64,000 nucleotides of DNA from Chryseobacterium sp. JM1 (GCF_000737715.1 NZ_JPRN01000002.1:310001-374000), one strand, 5' to 3'. Positions 1 to 9,452 are shown, counted from the first letter of the stretch. Numbers and translations: made by a program. Notes: a model not told the origin generated them from the letters alone.

Positions 1-1
1 A

Positions 2-484
2 AACCCATCAGCTCTGAAAGTTCCAGCTCCGCCAAAAACTGATTCAACGGCTGTAACTCAAGATCCAAATGCCGGGATAGATCCAAACAATCCTACAGCA
101 ACACCTGCTACACCTACAGATCCAAATGCAACAACTACGACACCGGCTGGACCTAAACAACCAACTGCAGATCCAAAAAATACAGTAAGTAAATTTTTAA
201 GCAGTGTAAGCTCTCAAAATCTTAAAGCGGCATACGATAATTCAAGCAACCCAAGCTGGGGAAGCTATGAATCATTCTCCAATCCTACTTCAGGTTTTGG
301 ATCGGTGAAAAATGTAAGTGTAAAAAATATCACAACCAATGCGACCAACGCCAGCGGTGCCAGCGTAAACGCAACGTATGATGTAACGGATAAGAACGGA
401 AAAACAACTTCTTTAAAAGTAACTTTCGGACTTAAAAATGTAAATGGAGACTGGAAAATTTCCAGCTATAAAATAAACCCATAA
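2..484 (+). CDS. C-terminal part of a Pro/Thr-rich protein with an NTF2-like tail (5' end outside window)
   Basis: An open frame runs from the window edge to TAA at 482-484, about 160 codons. The first ~60 visible residues are a Pro/Thr/Asp-rich linker with recurring D-P-N and T-P words. The last ~100 residues read as a small alpha/beta domain ending in a 'GDWKISSYKI' type strand, as in DUF4878/NTF2-like lipoproteins. The stop overlaps the apt start by one base (TAATG), so the two genes are probably translationally coupled. The N-terminus, and so any signal peptide, is not visible. Coding is well supported; the family is a guess. Confidence 0.6.
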   Translation, partial: NPSALKVPAPPKTDSTAVTQDPNAGIDPNNPTATPATPTDPNATTTTPAGPKQPTADPKNTVSKFLSSVSSQNLKAAYDNSSNPSWGSYESFSNPTSGFGSVKNVSVKNITTNATNASGASVNATYDVTDKNGKTTSLKVTFGLKNVNGDWKISSYKINP

Positions 485-1020
485 TGGCTTCACAAGAACT
501 GATCAAAAGACTGGAACAAACCATAGAAAACATTCCTGACTTTCCCATTCCGGGAATCCAATTCAAGGATATTTCACCTATTTTCCTGGACCCGAAGCTT
601 TATGAAGACGTCATCACAGAACTGGCTGCTTTCAGCAAAGGAAAAATAGACGCCGTATGCGGAATAGAAAGCCGTGGTTATCTCTTCGGTATTGCCATCG
701 CTGTTGCTTTGGAAGTTCCGTTTATTTTAATCAGAAAAGCAGGAAAGCTTCCTCCACCGGTCATTTCAGAAAAATACGATCTTGAATATGGAAGCGCTGT
801 CATAGAAACCCGTGACGGACAGATCAAAAAAGGGCAGAGAATTCTGATCCATGACGATCTTCTGGCAACCGGAGGAACTACAGAAGCAGCCGCTAAATTG
901 GTGGAAAAACAAGGTGCCACCGTTTCACAGTTCAGCTTCCTGATCGGATTAAAAGATCTTAATGGGACTGAAAAACTTAGTAAATTCGGGGCTGAAGTCT
1001 ACAGCATTCTGGAATATTAA
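484..1020 (+). CDS. apt: Adenine phosphoribosyltransferase
   Basis: Cytoplasmic purine-salvage enzyme that makes AMP from adenine and PRPP. The 178 residues match the usual length. The PRPP-binding motif is at residues ~120-132 (RILIHDDLLATGG), and the adenine-loop regions 'FPIPGIQFKDI' (residues 20-30) and 'GIESRGYLFG' (60-69) are intact. The ATG at 484 overlaps the stop of the preceding gene, which supports this start and an operon. It probably continues as a transcription unit toward the TPR gene and ribH. Confidence 0.96.
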   Translation: MASQELIKRLEQTIENIPDFPIPGIQFKDISPIFLDPKLYEDVITELAAFSKGKIDAVCGIESRGYLFGIAIAVALEVPFILIRKAGKLPPPVISEKYDLEYGSAVIETRDGQIKKGQRILIHDDLLATGGTTEAAAKLVEKQGATVSQFSFLIGLKDLNGTEKLSKFGAEVYSILEY

Positions 1021-1191
1021 GCTTTTCATATAAAAACAAAAATATGGGTTGTAAAGATATCACGCTGAGCGGAGTCGAAGCGTTTTTACCATTAACATCT
1101 GACAATTCACAACATTTTCACAATAATACTTCAAAGTATTTTGTAAATCATTCAGAAACAATTAAATTTGCAGTTCAATTTTTAAGAATTT

Positions 1192-1899
1192 ATGGCAAAA
1201 TTGGGAAAGAATGCTCAGAACGAGCAAGAAGGTAAAGAAACAGTTGAGTTCTTTAAAGACCTTGACAGAGAGGCTCTAAACACAGAGAGATTCCTTGAGA
1301 AATATTCAAAGCAATTGGGTATTGTATTCGGGGTATTGGTTTTGGGTGTTTTAGGATTCTTTGCTTACAAACAGTTTGTAGTGGCTCCTAAGAACGTTGA
1401 AGCTGTAAAAGGTTTCCTTGCTGCTCAGAAAAACCAAACTTCTGGGAAAGATAAAGAAGCCCTAGGTGGAAATTCTGCAGCTAACCCAGGTTTTGTAGGA
1501 ACATCTAACGAATATTCAGGTACGAAGATTGGTGAATTGGCGGCTTACAATGCTGGTTTACTGAAATTCAAAGCAGGAAAATTCCAGGAAGCTTACGATC
1601 TTTTAGATAAATTTTCATCTGACAACAAAACATTAATGGCATTGAAATTCGGTGCTATGGCAGATGCAAAATCAGGTCTTAACAAAAACGACGAAGCGCT
1701 ATCTCTATTAGACAAAGCGTCAACTGCATCCAACGATGCTTACACCACTTACTATTTCACAAGAAAAGCAGGTATCGTAGCATTAGGATTAAAGAAAAAT
1801 GCAGAAGCTAAGAAATACTTCTCCGCAATTGACGAGAAATATCAGGACTACGATAACGGAATGTCTGATTCTTATATTGAAATGACTAAATATTTTTAA
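1192..1899 (+). CDS. Membrane-anchored tetratricopeptide-repeat protein (YfgM-like)
   Basis: 235 residues. A charged N-terminal ~40 residues is followed by one hydrophobic helix (about residues 43-63) and a Lys/Ala/Leu-rich helical repeat region with at least three TPR-like units (e.g. 'YNAGLLKFKAGKFQEAYDLL' at about 121-140). This is the layout of YfgM/DUF2133-type proteins: cytosolic N-terminus, one TM helix, periplasmic TPR. It stops 3 bp before the ribH start, so the two are probably cotranscribed. A scaffolding or envelope-quality-control role is inferred from the YfgM comparison only. Confidence 0.8.
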   Translation: MAKLGKNAQNEQEGKETVEFFKDLDREALNTERFLEKYSKQLGIVFGVLVLGVLGFFAYKQFVVAPKNVEAVKGFLAAQKNQTSGKDKEALGGNSAANPGFVGTSNEYSGTKIGELAAYNAGLLKFKAGKFQEAYDLLDKFSSDNKTLMALKFGAMADAKSGLNKNDEALSLLDKASTASNDAYTTYYFTRKAGIVALGLKKNAEAKKYFSAIDEKYQDYDNGMSDSYIEMTKYF

Positions 1900-1902
1900 A
1901 AA

Positions 1903-2421
1903 ATGGCAACAGTTAATCTTTCCGATTACAAGCCACTTCATATAACAAATGCCGAAGATTTTTCTATCGGCATTGTTTTTTCTGAGTGGAATGATTTTGT
2001 AACTTACAATCTTCGTGATGCAGCCCTTGAGATTCTTGAAAAAGAAGGGGTAAAAGCAGAAAACATCAGACTATTCCCGGTTCCGGGTGCCTTTGAGCTG
2101 AACTACGCAAGCATGCAGCTTTGCAAAGAAAGAAAATATGATGCAGTGATTGCTATCGGATGTGTCATCCGTGGTGAAACGCCTCACTTTGACTTTGTAT
2201 GCTCAGCAGTTGCACAGGGAATCAAAGACTGTAATATCTTAACGGATACGCCTACAATCTTTTGCGTTCTGACAGATGACACCAAGGAACAGTCTATCGC
2301 CAGAAGCGGTGGAGATTTAGGAAACAAAGGTGTAGAAGCAGCCGTAACCGCTTTGAGAATGGTCGATTTTAAAAAGAATCTTTCTGACAAAAAAGGGAAC
2401 ATCGGTTTCGGACACTCTTAA
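1903..2421 (+). CDS. ribH: 6,7-dimethyl-8-ribityllumazine synthase
   Basis: Penultimate enzyme of riboflavin synthesis; it condenses 5-amino-6-ribitylamino-uracil with 3,4-dihydroxy-2-butanone-4-phosphate. 172 residues, normal for the family. Visible signatures are 'PGAFELN' (61-67) and 'CVIRGETPHFDFV' (87-99), with H95 at the catalytic histidine position. The gene starts 3 bp after the TPR gene stop and is followed by a clear terminator, so it closes the operon. Confidence 0.96.
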   Translation: MATVNLSDYKPLHITNAEDFSIGIVFSEWNDFVTYNLRDAALEILEKEGVKAENIRLFPVPGAFELNYASMQLCKERKYDAVIAIGCVIRGETPHFDFVCSAVAQGIKDCNILTDTPTIFCVLTDDTKEQSIARSGGDLGNKGVEAAVTALRMVDFKKNLSDKKGNIGFGHS

Positions 2422-2445
2422 TTTTAATACAACTTAAAAGTATAC

Positions 2446-2474
2446 AGGGCTATTTTTTAATAGTCCTTTTTTTA
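2446..2474 (+). terminator. Rho-independent terminator after ribH
   Basis: A 9-bp stem (agggctatt / aatagtcct, one G-T wobble) with a TTTT loop is followed by seven T. It sits 25 bp downstream of the ribH stop. Confidence 0.8.
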
Positions 2475-2611
2475 TGGACATCCTTTTCCTACTATTCTTT
2501 TTTATCCATTCGGTTAACTATATAATGAATTAATCCTTCATTAATAATTCAAAAAAATGATAAGAAATGTCATGTTTCTGTTTTTTTTTACTAAAAGTTA
2601 TATACAAAAAC

Positions 2612-2619
2612 TATCTTTG
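2612..2619 (+). promoter_or_regulatory. Bacteroidota-type -7 box (TATCTTTG)
   Basis: TATCTTTG matches the TAnnTTTG consensus of the Bacteroidota primary sigma factor. It lies 27 bp upstream of the sulfatase start and just after the ribH terminator. No convincing -33 TTTG is visible, so support is moderate. Confidence 0.55.
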
Positions 2620-2645
2620 CGGAAATTAACTTATACATTACGTGC

Positions 2646-4724
2646 ATGTTTCCAAGTAAAATAAAACCATTCTTGTATCTAGGGATTTTTTATCTGATTA
2701 TCTCACTGATCATACGGATTGTATTCTTTTTCCATCCGATCACTACGGCCAGCTTTGGATTTTTTGAAGTCATCAAAGTTCTGTCTATCGGTCTTTTGAA
2801 TGATATTTTTGCTTTTACGCTAGCCAGTACTCTTTTGGCCATCTACTTTTTATTCCTATCAAATTCAAAATACAAAAAGCCATACGGATATATTATTTTT
2901 GGAGCATTGGTGCTGTTTTTCCTGTACATTTTGCTCGTTCCGAATAATATTTTCAATCAGTACGGAGGATCTATTTCAGAAGTGGCACTTGCGTTCGTAG
3001 GAATTAAGACTATTTTCTTTGGGTTAATGCTTTTCCTCCCTTCAAAAAGGATCAAAATCAGGAATGTACTCTATTTCATTACGTTATTATTATATGTCCT
3101 TCTGATCATTTTCAATGCGGTAAGTGAGTATTTCTTCTATAACGAATTTGGGGTACGCTACAACTTCATCGCTGTAGATTATCTGATCTATACCAATGAG
3201 GTTATCGGAAACATTATGGAAAGTTACCCTGTTGTTCCTTTATTTTCAGCGATTCTTATCGTTACTTTAGCCGTGACATGGTTTATCTATAAAAAAACAA
3301 AAGACGAGCTTTTAGAGCTTCCGAATTTCAAACAGAAAATGATTCTTGTGGGATCTTTCGTAGTTCTTGCCGGCATCAGTCTTTTTGGTATATCTTCATT
3401 AATGCAGCTCAGATCGGACAATGTCTTTGCTGACGAGATTGAAAACAACGGACTTCCAAAATTCTACTGGGCCTTTACCCACAACGAGCTGGATTATTTC
3501 CAGTTTTACCCGCAAATTGGTCAGCAGGAGGCTGAAAAAAACTTTTTAAGCCAGTATTCTGAACCTTCATTATCAAGAAATATCGTTTCAGAACAGCCTG
3601 AACTGAAGAAAAATGTAGTTCTGATCTCTATTGAAAGTTTATCCGCAGACTTCATGGCACATTATGGGGGAACTTTAAATATCACTCCTTTCCTGGACAG
3701 TCTTGCTGAGCGTTCTATGATGTTCACCAATCTTTATGCGACCGGAAACAGAACCGTAAGAGGACTTGAGGCATTAACGCTTTGTATTCCTCCTACTGCA
3801 GGAGAAAGTGTGATCAAAAGAGATGACAATAAAAATAAATTCACAACCGGAAGCGTATTCAAATCCAAAGGTTACGATGTAAAATTCCTGTATGGAGGCT
3901 ACAGCTATTTCGATAATATGCAGGACTTTTTCGCTGGAAACGGCTACGGAATTGTGGACAGAAATAATTTCAAGCCTGAAGAAATCACTTTCGCCAATGT
4001 TTGGGGCGTTGCTGATGAAGATATGGCTAGAAAGGCAATTCAGACGATGAATGCTGAAGCTAAATCCGGGAAACCTTTTTTCAACCACTGGATGACTGTT
4101 TCCAACCACAGACCTTTTACCTATCCTGATGGAAGAATTGACATTCCGGGAACCGCAAAATCCCGTGATGGAGGTGTAAAATACACTGATTATTCACTGA
4201 AACTGTTCTTTGAAATGGCTAAAAAACAGGATTGGTACAAAAATACAGTCTTTGTCATCATTGCTGATCACTGCGCATCCAGTGCAGGGAAAACAGAACT
4301 TCCAATGGACAAATACAGAATTCCAGCGATGATCTTCTCAGAAGGATTCATTGAACCTCAGAAATTTGATAAGCTGATGTCTCAGATCGATATCATGCCT
4401 ACCCTGTTCGGACTGTTGAATTTCAATTATCAATCTAAATTCCTTGGCCAGGATGTCTTCAAAAAAGAATTCCAGCCAAAAGCTTATATCGCAACGTATC
4501 AGGATCTTGGTTTTGTAAAAGACGGACGTCTGACGATCATTTCACCTGTTAAAAAAGTAAAACAGTATTCTTTACAGCTCGAATCCAGCAGCCTGGCTCC
4601 TGAATTCAAACTGTATTATGATGAAAAACTGATGAAGGATCCTGATCAGAAACTGGTCAATGACGCTGTTTCTGCCTATCAGTCCACTTCATTCTGGTTA
4701 AAAGAAAAGAAACTTAACCGATAA
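2646..4724 (+). CDS. LTA synthase-like membrane sulfatase / phosphoglycerol transferase
   Basis: 692 residues. The N-terminal ~250 residues hold about five transmembrane helices, followed by an extracytoplasmic alkaline-phosphatase/sulfatase fold. The sulfatase core is visible: 'VVLISIESLSADF' (metal-binding Glu), the nucleophile region 'TGNRTVRGLEAL' with Thr370, and 'FVIIADHCASS' as the C-terminal metal-binding Asp-His. This is the LtaS/MdoB architecture, which moves phosphoglycerol or phosphoethanolamine-type groups onto envelope glycans. Flavobacteria make no lipoteichoic acid, so the substrate is unknown. Its own promoter lies just upstream. The last 11 bp overlap the convergent gene at 4714. 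Confidence 0.85.
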   Translation: MFPSKIKPFLYLGIFYLIISLIIRIVFFFHPITTASFGFFEVIKVLSIGLLNDIFAFTLASTLLAIYFLFLSNSKYKKPYGYIIFGALVLFFLYILLVPNNIFNQYGGSISEVALAFVGIKTIFFGLMLFLPSKRIKIRNVLYFITLLLYVLLIIFNAVSEYFFYNEFGVRYNFIAVDYLIYTNEVIGNIMESYPVVPLFSAILIVTLAVTWFIYKKTKDELLELPNFKQKMILVGSFVVLAGISLFGISSLMQLRSDNVFADEIENNGLPKFYWAFTHNELDYFQFYPQIGQQEAEKNFLSQYSEPSLSRNIVSEQPELKKNVVLISIESLSADFMAHYGGTLNITPFLDSLAERSMMFTNLYATGNRTVRGLEALTLCIPPTAGESVIKRDDNKNKFTTGSVFKSKGYDVKFLYGGYSYFDNMQDFFAGNGYGIVDRNNFKPEEITFANVWGVADEDMARKAIQTMNAEAKSGKPFFNHWMTVSNHRPFTYPDGRIDIPGTAKSRDGGVKYTDYSLKLFFEMAKKQDWYKNTVFVIIADHCASSAGKTELPMDKYRIPAMIFSEGFIEPQKFDKLMSQIDIMPTLFGLLNFNYQSKFLGQDVFKKEFQPKAYIATYQDLGFVKDGRLTIISPVKKVKQYSLQLESSSLAPEFKLYYDEKLMKDPDQKLVNDAVSAYQSTSFWLKEKKLNR

Positions 4725-5841
4725 GGTGAGGAACAAAACGGCTCTGGTTATTGGTGATCAGGTGAACACTTTCCCTGATCCCGATGCCGGCAGGCTCCTG
4801 TCCGATAACCCAGCTGCCTATGACCGGATAATTGCCATTAAAATTGGGAAGGTCAAATAACTGCTGATAAATAAAACCTTCTTTCCCGTATATCCCATCG
4901 TTCTGCTCAACCGGAATATTATTTTTGTGAAGGATGACATTTGCTCCCTCTCTTGAATAAATTGGTTTTTTAGCAAAATCTTTCAGATGTCTCGGTTCAA
5001 AATAAGATTCCAGCAGATAAGGATGATTCGGATACATCTCCCAGAGAATCGGTAAAAGCGCTTTGGAGGAAAGTAAAATTTTCCAGGCCGGTTCGATCCA
5101 TTGAGATCTGAAGCCGTTTTTCACAAGCTTTTGGCCAAAACCGTCTGCAAGAATCCATTCGTAAGGATACAGCTTGAAAATATATTCCATCACCGAGCGG
5201 TCTCCGGCTACGAATTCTGAGATATCCTCCGCCCATCCGATGTCCTGAACAGGTATAAATTCCGTATCAAAACCCGCCTGTGAGGCACAGTCACGCATGT
5301 ATTCCACATTGGTTACATCCTCAATATTGGTAAGGGATGCAAAATAAATATGGTGCGGATTCATATAATTTTTCAGATGCTTCCAGTATCCCACCAGTTT
5401 CTCATGAATCGAGTTGAACTGATCTTTATACGGGTACAATTCCTGAAGCCAATACCATTGAATAACAGAACCTTCGTACAATGAGGTTGGTGTATCCGCA
5501 TTAAATTCAAGTAATTTCAAATTTTTACCATCAAAACCGAAATCAAATCTCCCATAAATAGAAGGATGATCTTCTTCCCAGCTCATGATGATGTAATTCC
5601 GGAACCATTCAGGAATATTGAATTTGTCCCACAGATTTTTTGCAATAATATAATCTACCGCTTCCAGACACATCTGCCAAAGCTCGGCAGTGGCTGTTTC
5701 TATGGTATTGATTTCTTCGGGAGTCAATTGGTAATAATGGCTTTCGTCCCAATAAAGCCCATCCAGAGAATGATATCCGAAGCCTAGATTTTCAAGCTTA
5801 TGCTGCCAGTCCTTCCTGAACTGTGATTGAATTCTTTCCAT
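4714..5841 (-). CDS. Glutathionylspermidine synthase family protein (YgiC/YjfC-like ATP-grasp ligase)
   Basis: 375 residues with the ATP-grasp features of the GSP synthase C-terminal domain: 'GRFDFGFDGKNLKLLEFNADTP' in the first half and 'KPIYSREGANV' in the second. The family comprises amide ligases. Stand-alone YgiC/YjfC-type members lack the amidase half and have no proven glutathionylspermidine activity. A small lipoprotein gene lies 3 bp upstream, as ygiB does beside ygiC in enterobacteria, suggesting the same conserved pairing. Confidence 0.85.
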   Translation of the reverse strand: MERIQSQFRKDWQHKLENLGFGYHSLDGLYWDESHYYQLTPEEINTIETATAELWQMCLEAVDYIIAKNLWDKFNIPEWFRNYIIMSWEEDHPSIYGRFDFGFDGKNLKLLEFNADTPTSLYEGSVIQWYWLQELYPYKDQFNSIHEKLVGYWKHLKNYMNPHHIYFASLTNIEDVTNVEYMRDCASQAGFDTEFIPVQDIGWAEDISEFVAGDRSVMEYIFKLYPYEWILADGFGQKLVKNGFRSQWIEPAWKILLSSKALLPILWEMYPNHPYLLESYFEPRHLKDFAKKPIYSREGANVILHKNNIPVEQNDGIYGKEGFIYQQLFDLPNFNGNYPVIGSWVIGQEPAGIGIRESVHLITNNQSRFVPHLIG

Positions 5842-5844
5842 AGT

Positions 5845-6171
5845 TTATGATGATGCACTGAAACCGCTTCTTCCCAACTGGCCTCTTACTACATTTCCTT
5901 TGTAATTATTTCTTCCGACATTGGACTTGGTGCTTATCGCATCACTGTAATAGCCAGCCTTCTGATAAGATCCGTAACTGTAGGCTCCATACGGTCTGAA
6001 GGCATGATACAGAAGAATCCCGGTCATAAAACCATGTGATCTGGAATAAGAAGCTGTAGTATCAGATCTCATGTAGACTTTCTTTTCTCCTTTATCTTTA
6101 GGTTTTTCCTGAGAACAGGCAGCCAATATACTTGTAACGAAAAGTAATTTGATAGAACTGGACTTTTTCAT
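5845..6171 (-). CDS. Small lipoprotein paired with the GSP-synthase-like gene (YgiB-like)
   Basis: 108 residues with a type II signal peptide and lipobox 'ILAAC' (Cys19). The mature part is rich in Gly, Tyr and Ser and has no catalytic motif. It lies 3 bp upstream of the ligase gene. The YgiB/UPF0323 comparison rests on position, lipobox and composition, not on clear sequence identity. Confidence 0.7.
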   Translation of the reverse strand: MKKSSSIKLLFVTSILAACSQEKPKDKGEKKVYMRSDTTASYSRSHGFMTGILLYHAFRPYGAYSYGSYQKAGYYSDAISTKSNVGRNNYKGNVVRGQLGRSGFSASS

Positions 6172-6491
6172 TATTGAACCGTTATAAAAAATTGATAGTC
6201 TTTTTTCGTTTTGGCAATATGATCGTTGCCATCATTGTCTTCGCCTCCTACAAGAGTATCTCCAAGACTTGGAATCGTGTCTTTTTTTATAATTTCTTTA
6301 AATAACTGTTTATCCTTCCATATCCTGTGTTTGGTAATAAGAATATCAGCATTATTAATATGTTCAACGGAAAGTTCTGTTTCAATAGAACCCGTCTTGT
6401 CTACGCTGTTTACTTCGTCTTCTTTTTCTTTTTTACATGCTGTAAATGCCAATATCCCAACTGATAACAGGCAAAGTTTAATTTTTTTCAC
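6171..6491 (-). CDS. Small hypothetical lipoprotein
   Basis: 106 residues. Lipobox 'AFTAC' is followed by a run of Lys and Glu (CKKEKEDE), a charged +2 region typical of surface-directed lipoproteins in Flavobacteria. The mature domain is unrecognised. Its stop overlaps the next gene's start by one base, so it is first in a three-gene minus-strand operon ending with the ATP-grasp ligase. Confidence 0.65.
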   Translation of the reverse strand: MKKIKLCLLSVGILAFTACKKEKEDEVNSVDKTGSIETELSVEHINNADILITKHRIWKDKQLFKEIIKKDTIPSLGDTLVGGEDNDGNDHIAKTKKDYQFFITVQ

Positions 6492-6567
6492 GCGGGCAGT
6501 AATTTTTCACAAAAGTAGTAATTTAGTAATGATATTATTTTAAATTTACAAGGCAAAAATTTTTATT

Positions 6568-7425
6568 ATGAAATGGACAGACGATAGAGGCGGGAACGTA
6601 GATGACCGCCGTGGTTCTGGTGGCAGCGGAGGTATGGTTGTAGGTGGAGGGCTCGGAACTTTGATTATAGCTGCGATTATTTTCTTTTTAGGAGGTGATC
6701 CATCAGGTATTCTGAACTCCGGTAGTGTCCAGTCTTCCGGAAGTGGACAGAAGCGGGAACTCAGTGCCCAGGAACAAAAAATTGGAGAAATGGTTGGTAT
6801 GATAGGTCAATGGAACATTATTACCTGGGATCAGATCTTTAAAGAAAATGGAATGACTTATACCAAACCGGAGATTGTTCTTTTTGAAGACACTACACAA
6901 TCCGGATGTGGAACCGCTCAGTCAGCCATGGGACCATTTTATTGCCCGGCAGACCAGAAAGTCTACATGGATATGACCTTTTTCAATGAACTTCAGCAGA
7001 GATTCGGAGCTCAAGTAACAGAATTTACGGTTGCTTATGTTCTCGCTCATGAAGTAGGGCATCATGTACAGACCCTTCTGGGAACTACACAGAAAGTAGA
7101 CGCCTTAAGAAGAAGCGGAAGATATTCAGAAGCAGATATGAACAGGGTTTCTGTAGCCACAGAACTTCAGGCAGATTTTTATGCCGGCGTTTGGGCAAAA
7201 CGAACGAATGATACAAAAGGTATTCTGGAGCCAGGCGATATAGAATCAGCGATAGATGCTGCACAGGCGGTAGGTGATGACAATATCCAGAAAAGATCTC
7301 AAGGATACGTTAATCAGGAAAGCTTTACTCATGGCTCTTCTGCCCAGCGTAAGGAATGGTTTCTGAAAGGCTATAATACAGGAGACATTAAGCAGGGAGA
7401 TACATTCAACCAGCTTTTGAAATAA
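6568..7425 (+). CDS. ypfJ: YpfJ-type putative neutral zinc metallopeptidase
   Basis: 285 residues. The basic N-terminus ('MKWTDDRGGNVDDRRG') and one transmembrane helix (about 22-42) precede the protease domain, which has HEVGHH at 161-166 (HExxH zinc site) and a downstream 'ATELQADFYAGVWA' supplying the third ligand. The layout matches the YpfJ/KPN_02809 family, whose substrate is unknown. It is a single-gene unit closed by a strong terminator shared with the convergent GLPGLI genes. Confidence 0.9.
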   Translation: MKWTDDRGGNVDDRRGSGGSGGMVVGGGLGTLIIAAIIFFLGGDPSGILNSGSVQSSGSGQKRELSAQEQKIGEMVGMIGQWNIITWDQIFKENGMTYTKPEIVLFEDTTQSGCGTAQSAMGPFYCPADQKVYMDMTFFNELQQRFGAQVTEFTVAYVLAHEVGHHVQTLLGTTQKVDALRRSGRYSEADMNRVSVATELQADFYAGVWAKRTNDTKGILEPGDIESAIDAAQAVGDDNIQKRSQGYVNQESFTHGSSAQRKEWFLKGYNTGDIKQGDTFNQLLK

Positions 7426-7444
7426 ATGTAATCTAAACAAATAA

Positions 7445-7471
7445 AAACCCTGAAGAAGTTCTTCAGGGTTT
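7445..7471. terminator. Bidirectional terminator
   Basis: A perfect inverted repeat (aaaccctgaagaa / ttcttcagggttt) lies between two convergent genes, with A tracts on the left and T tracts on the right, so it can stop transcription from both sides. Confidence 0.85.
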
Positions 7472-7477
7472 ATTTTT

Positions 7478-8314
7478 TTATTGTAATTCGATTGGATTGC
7501 TGTTTCTTTTAGCTTCCTCTTTTGCTCTCTCTTCCATTCTCTTTCTCATATCTGCCGGGTTTTGATTTCCGCCACCACCACCTGCTCTTGGAGGTGCTGG
7601 AAAACCGCCACCGCCACTTTGCATAAATGACATCGGATCTTTTTTAAATTTCTCCTGCTGTTTGAGGTAGTCAGCTCTTTTTACTTTTATGGTATTCCCA
7701 AACTGGTTTAAAGTAACGAGTTCTGCAATTTTGTAGTTCTTCATCAGGTCAAAAGAATATTCTCCCTTATCATCTTCTACTTTGACGATCAGTCCTGGAA
7801 GTCCGCCAAATTTATAAGGTCCATCCTGATAAGGAAGATCTGTTGTAAACCATGCGGTCCATTTTCTTCCTGCAAAATCCGTTGTCGCTTTTTGCACCTT
7901 GTACTCTCCTATTTTCGTAGTTTCAGAAGACATTTTCCAGTTCAGAGGACGGTCTTCCTCGTACACGTAAATATCTCTTCCAATCCTGTCTTTAAACGAT
8001 ATGGTCTGGCTGGATTTATCTTTTTCTACTGAATAATTGATATTGCTTCTCAATCCTTCCATCTGTTCTCTATTGATAGAAGCTCTTCCAACGCCGCCCT
8101 GAAAGGCTTTCTGTAAGATAGAATCTCTTTTGTATCTGTTTTCGGAATAAAAAAGAGACTTTTCACCGGAAATATCTAAATATGCATTTTCAGTTTTAAT
8201 ATCCGTTTTATTTTCCGCATCAGGTTTCATAGTTACCTGGTACACAAACCTGTTGTTTTGTGCGGAAATATGCTGCATCAACAGCGCTAAAGCAAGAATG
8301 CCTAATTTTTTCAT
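7478..8314 (-). CDS. GLPGLI family secreted protein
   Basis: 278 residues with an N-terminal signal peptide (about 1-18). The diagnostic 'GGLPGLIVKVEDD' motif is preceded by 'WTAWFTTDLPYQDGPYKF'. The C-terminal ~60 residues are low-complexity, Gly/Pro then Lys/Glu rich, ending 'NPIELQ'. GLPGLI proteins are Bacteroidota-specific envelope proteins of unknown function, often in paralogous clusters. It lies 9 bp downstream of a paralogue that also ends NPIEL. Confidence 0.9.
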   Translation of the reverse strand: MKKLGILALALLMQHISAQNNRFVYQVTMKPDAENKTDIKTENAYLDISGEKSLFYSENRYKRDSILQKAFQGGVGRASINREQMEGLRSNINYSVEKDKSSQTISFKDRIGRDIYVYEEDRPLNWKMSSETTKIGEYKVQKATTDFAGRKWTAWFTTDLPYQDGPYKFGGLPGLIVKVEDDKGEYSFDLMKNYKIAELVTLNQFGNTIKVKRADYLKQQEKFKKDPMSFMQSGGGGFPAPPRAGGGGGNQNPADMRKRMEERAKEEAKRNSNPIELQ

Positions 8315-8323
8315 TTTTAAATT

Positions 8324-9238
8324 TTATTTTAATTCAATTGGGTTTTGACTGACTTCATTTTTAAAAGAAGAATTGCTGCTCATTCCTGAACCTGGTCCGG
8401 ACATATCCATCCCATCCATTCCTCCGGGTGACATACCGCTGCCCGAACGATTTCCACCTCTCATTCCGCCCATTCCACCGCCATGTTTTCCGCCGGCACC
8501 AAAATTCTGCATTCCATCACCTCCCATCCTCCTGTTTTTTGAAAACTCCAGCTCCACCGCCGCTTTATCTCCATTAAAATTAATTCTTGTGCTTTGCCTT
8601 GCATCGGAGGCTACCGATTCTTCAAAAGAATTTTTAATCATCATTTGTTTTACAAGATCAAATTTATAATCTCCTTTATCATCTTCCAGCTTTACAATCA
8701 ACCCGGGTAATCCTGAGAATTTATACGGTCCATCTGAAACATTAATATCTCTTGTAAACCATGCGGTCCAAACTCTACCGCCAAAATTTGTGAGAGCCTT
8801 TTGAGCCTTATATCCATTTTGCAGCTCAGTAACATCTGTTATTTCCCACTTCACAGGCCTGTCTTCCTGATAGTAAATCTGTTTTCCAAGTACTCTGTCA
8901 TAAAAATAAACTTTCTGCTCAGTAATATTTTTAGTGATGTAATAGTCAAAAAAAGTAGGTTCGGGATGTTTTCTTATGCCTGACTTTGAAATATCTTTTT
9001 TTTCTTTTTTTATTTCTTCTCCTTTATTCGCACTCCATAAAGAATCTTTAATTAATTTATTTTCACTGATGAATAAAGACTGATTTCCTCTGACATCCAA
9101 AAAAGTTTTTTCACTTTTCATGCTTACCAGATTAATAGAATCCGGATTTACTGAAGTCTGATAAATGTATCTTATCGTCTGCCCATGGTACATTGTTAAT
9201 AAAAACAATCCACAAAAAATAAGAAATTTGTTTCTCAT
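8324..9238 (-). CDS. GLPGLI family secreted protein (paralogue)
   Basis: 304 residues with a signal peptide, 'SGLPGLIVKLEDD' and the same 'W-T-A-W-F-T-R-D-I' strand as its neighbour. A Gly/Met-rich segment near residues 245-290 replaces the neighbour's Gly/Pro segment, and the protein ends 'NPIELK'. The pair is a tandem duplication that has diverged mainly in the low-complexity C-terminal region. Function unknown. Confidence 0.9.
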   Translation of the reverse strand: MRNKFLIFCGLFLLTMYHGQTIRYIYQTSVNPDSINLVSMKSEKTFLDVRGNQSLFISENKLIKDSLWSANKGEEIKKEKKDISKSGIRKHPEPTFFDYYITKNITEQKVYFYDRVLGKQIYYQEDRPVKWEITDVTELQNGYKAQKALTNFGGRVWTAWFTRDINVSDGPYKFSGLPGLIVKLEDDKGDYKFDLVKQMMIKNSFEESVASDARQSTRINFNGDKAAVELEFSKNRRMGGDGMQNFGAGGKHGGGMGGMRGGNRSGSGMSPGGMDGMDMSGPGSGMSSNSSFKNEVSQNPIELK

Positions 9239-9416
9239 TATTATTTCTTTTATAGATATTAAAACCTGCTCAAAGTTAAACCAAAAACAGAATTTTAGAA
9301 TTTACAGGGTCGAATTTATCTAAATTTAACATTCACAATCATATCGATAATGACGTTAATAACATCGGAATCATTAAAATAGATATCTTCAATTTGAGAT
9401 TGCGGAAATTAGTTCG

Positions 9417-9424
9417 TATTTTTG
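9417..9424 (+). promoter_or_regulatory. Bacteroidota promoter for the suf operon (TATTTTTG)
   Basis: TATTTTTG fits TAnnTTTG. A TTTG at 9393-9396 leaves a 20-bp spacer, as expected for a -33 element. The box lies 28 bp before the sufA start. Confidence 0.65.
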
Positions 9425-9452
9425 CATCATTAAATCATTCTAAATAAATACA

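Noticed and set aside
1067..1082. Word GAGCGGAGTCGAAGCG upstream of the TPR gene as a regulatory site
   Set aside because: It resembles a common dispersed genomic word; only one copy was seen here and no function can be argued.
1044..1235. 63-codon open frame between apt and the TPR gene
   Set aside because: It overlaps the TPR start out of frame, has no family resemblance, and has no ribosome-binding context.
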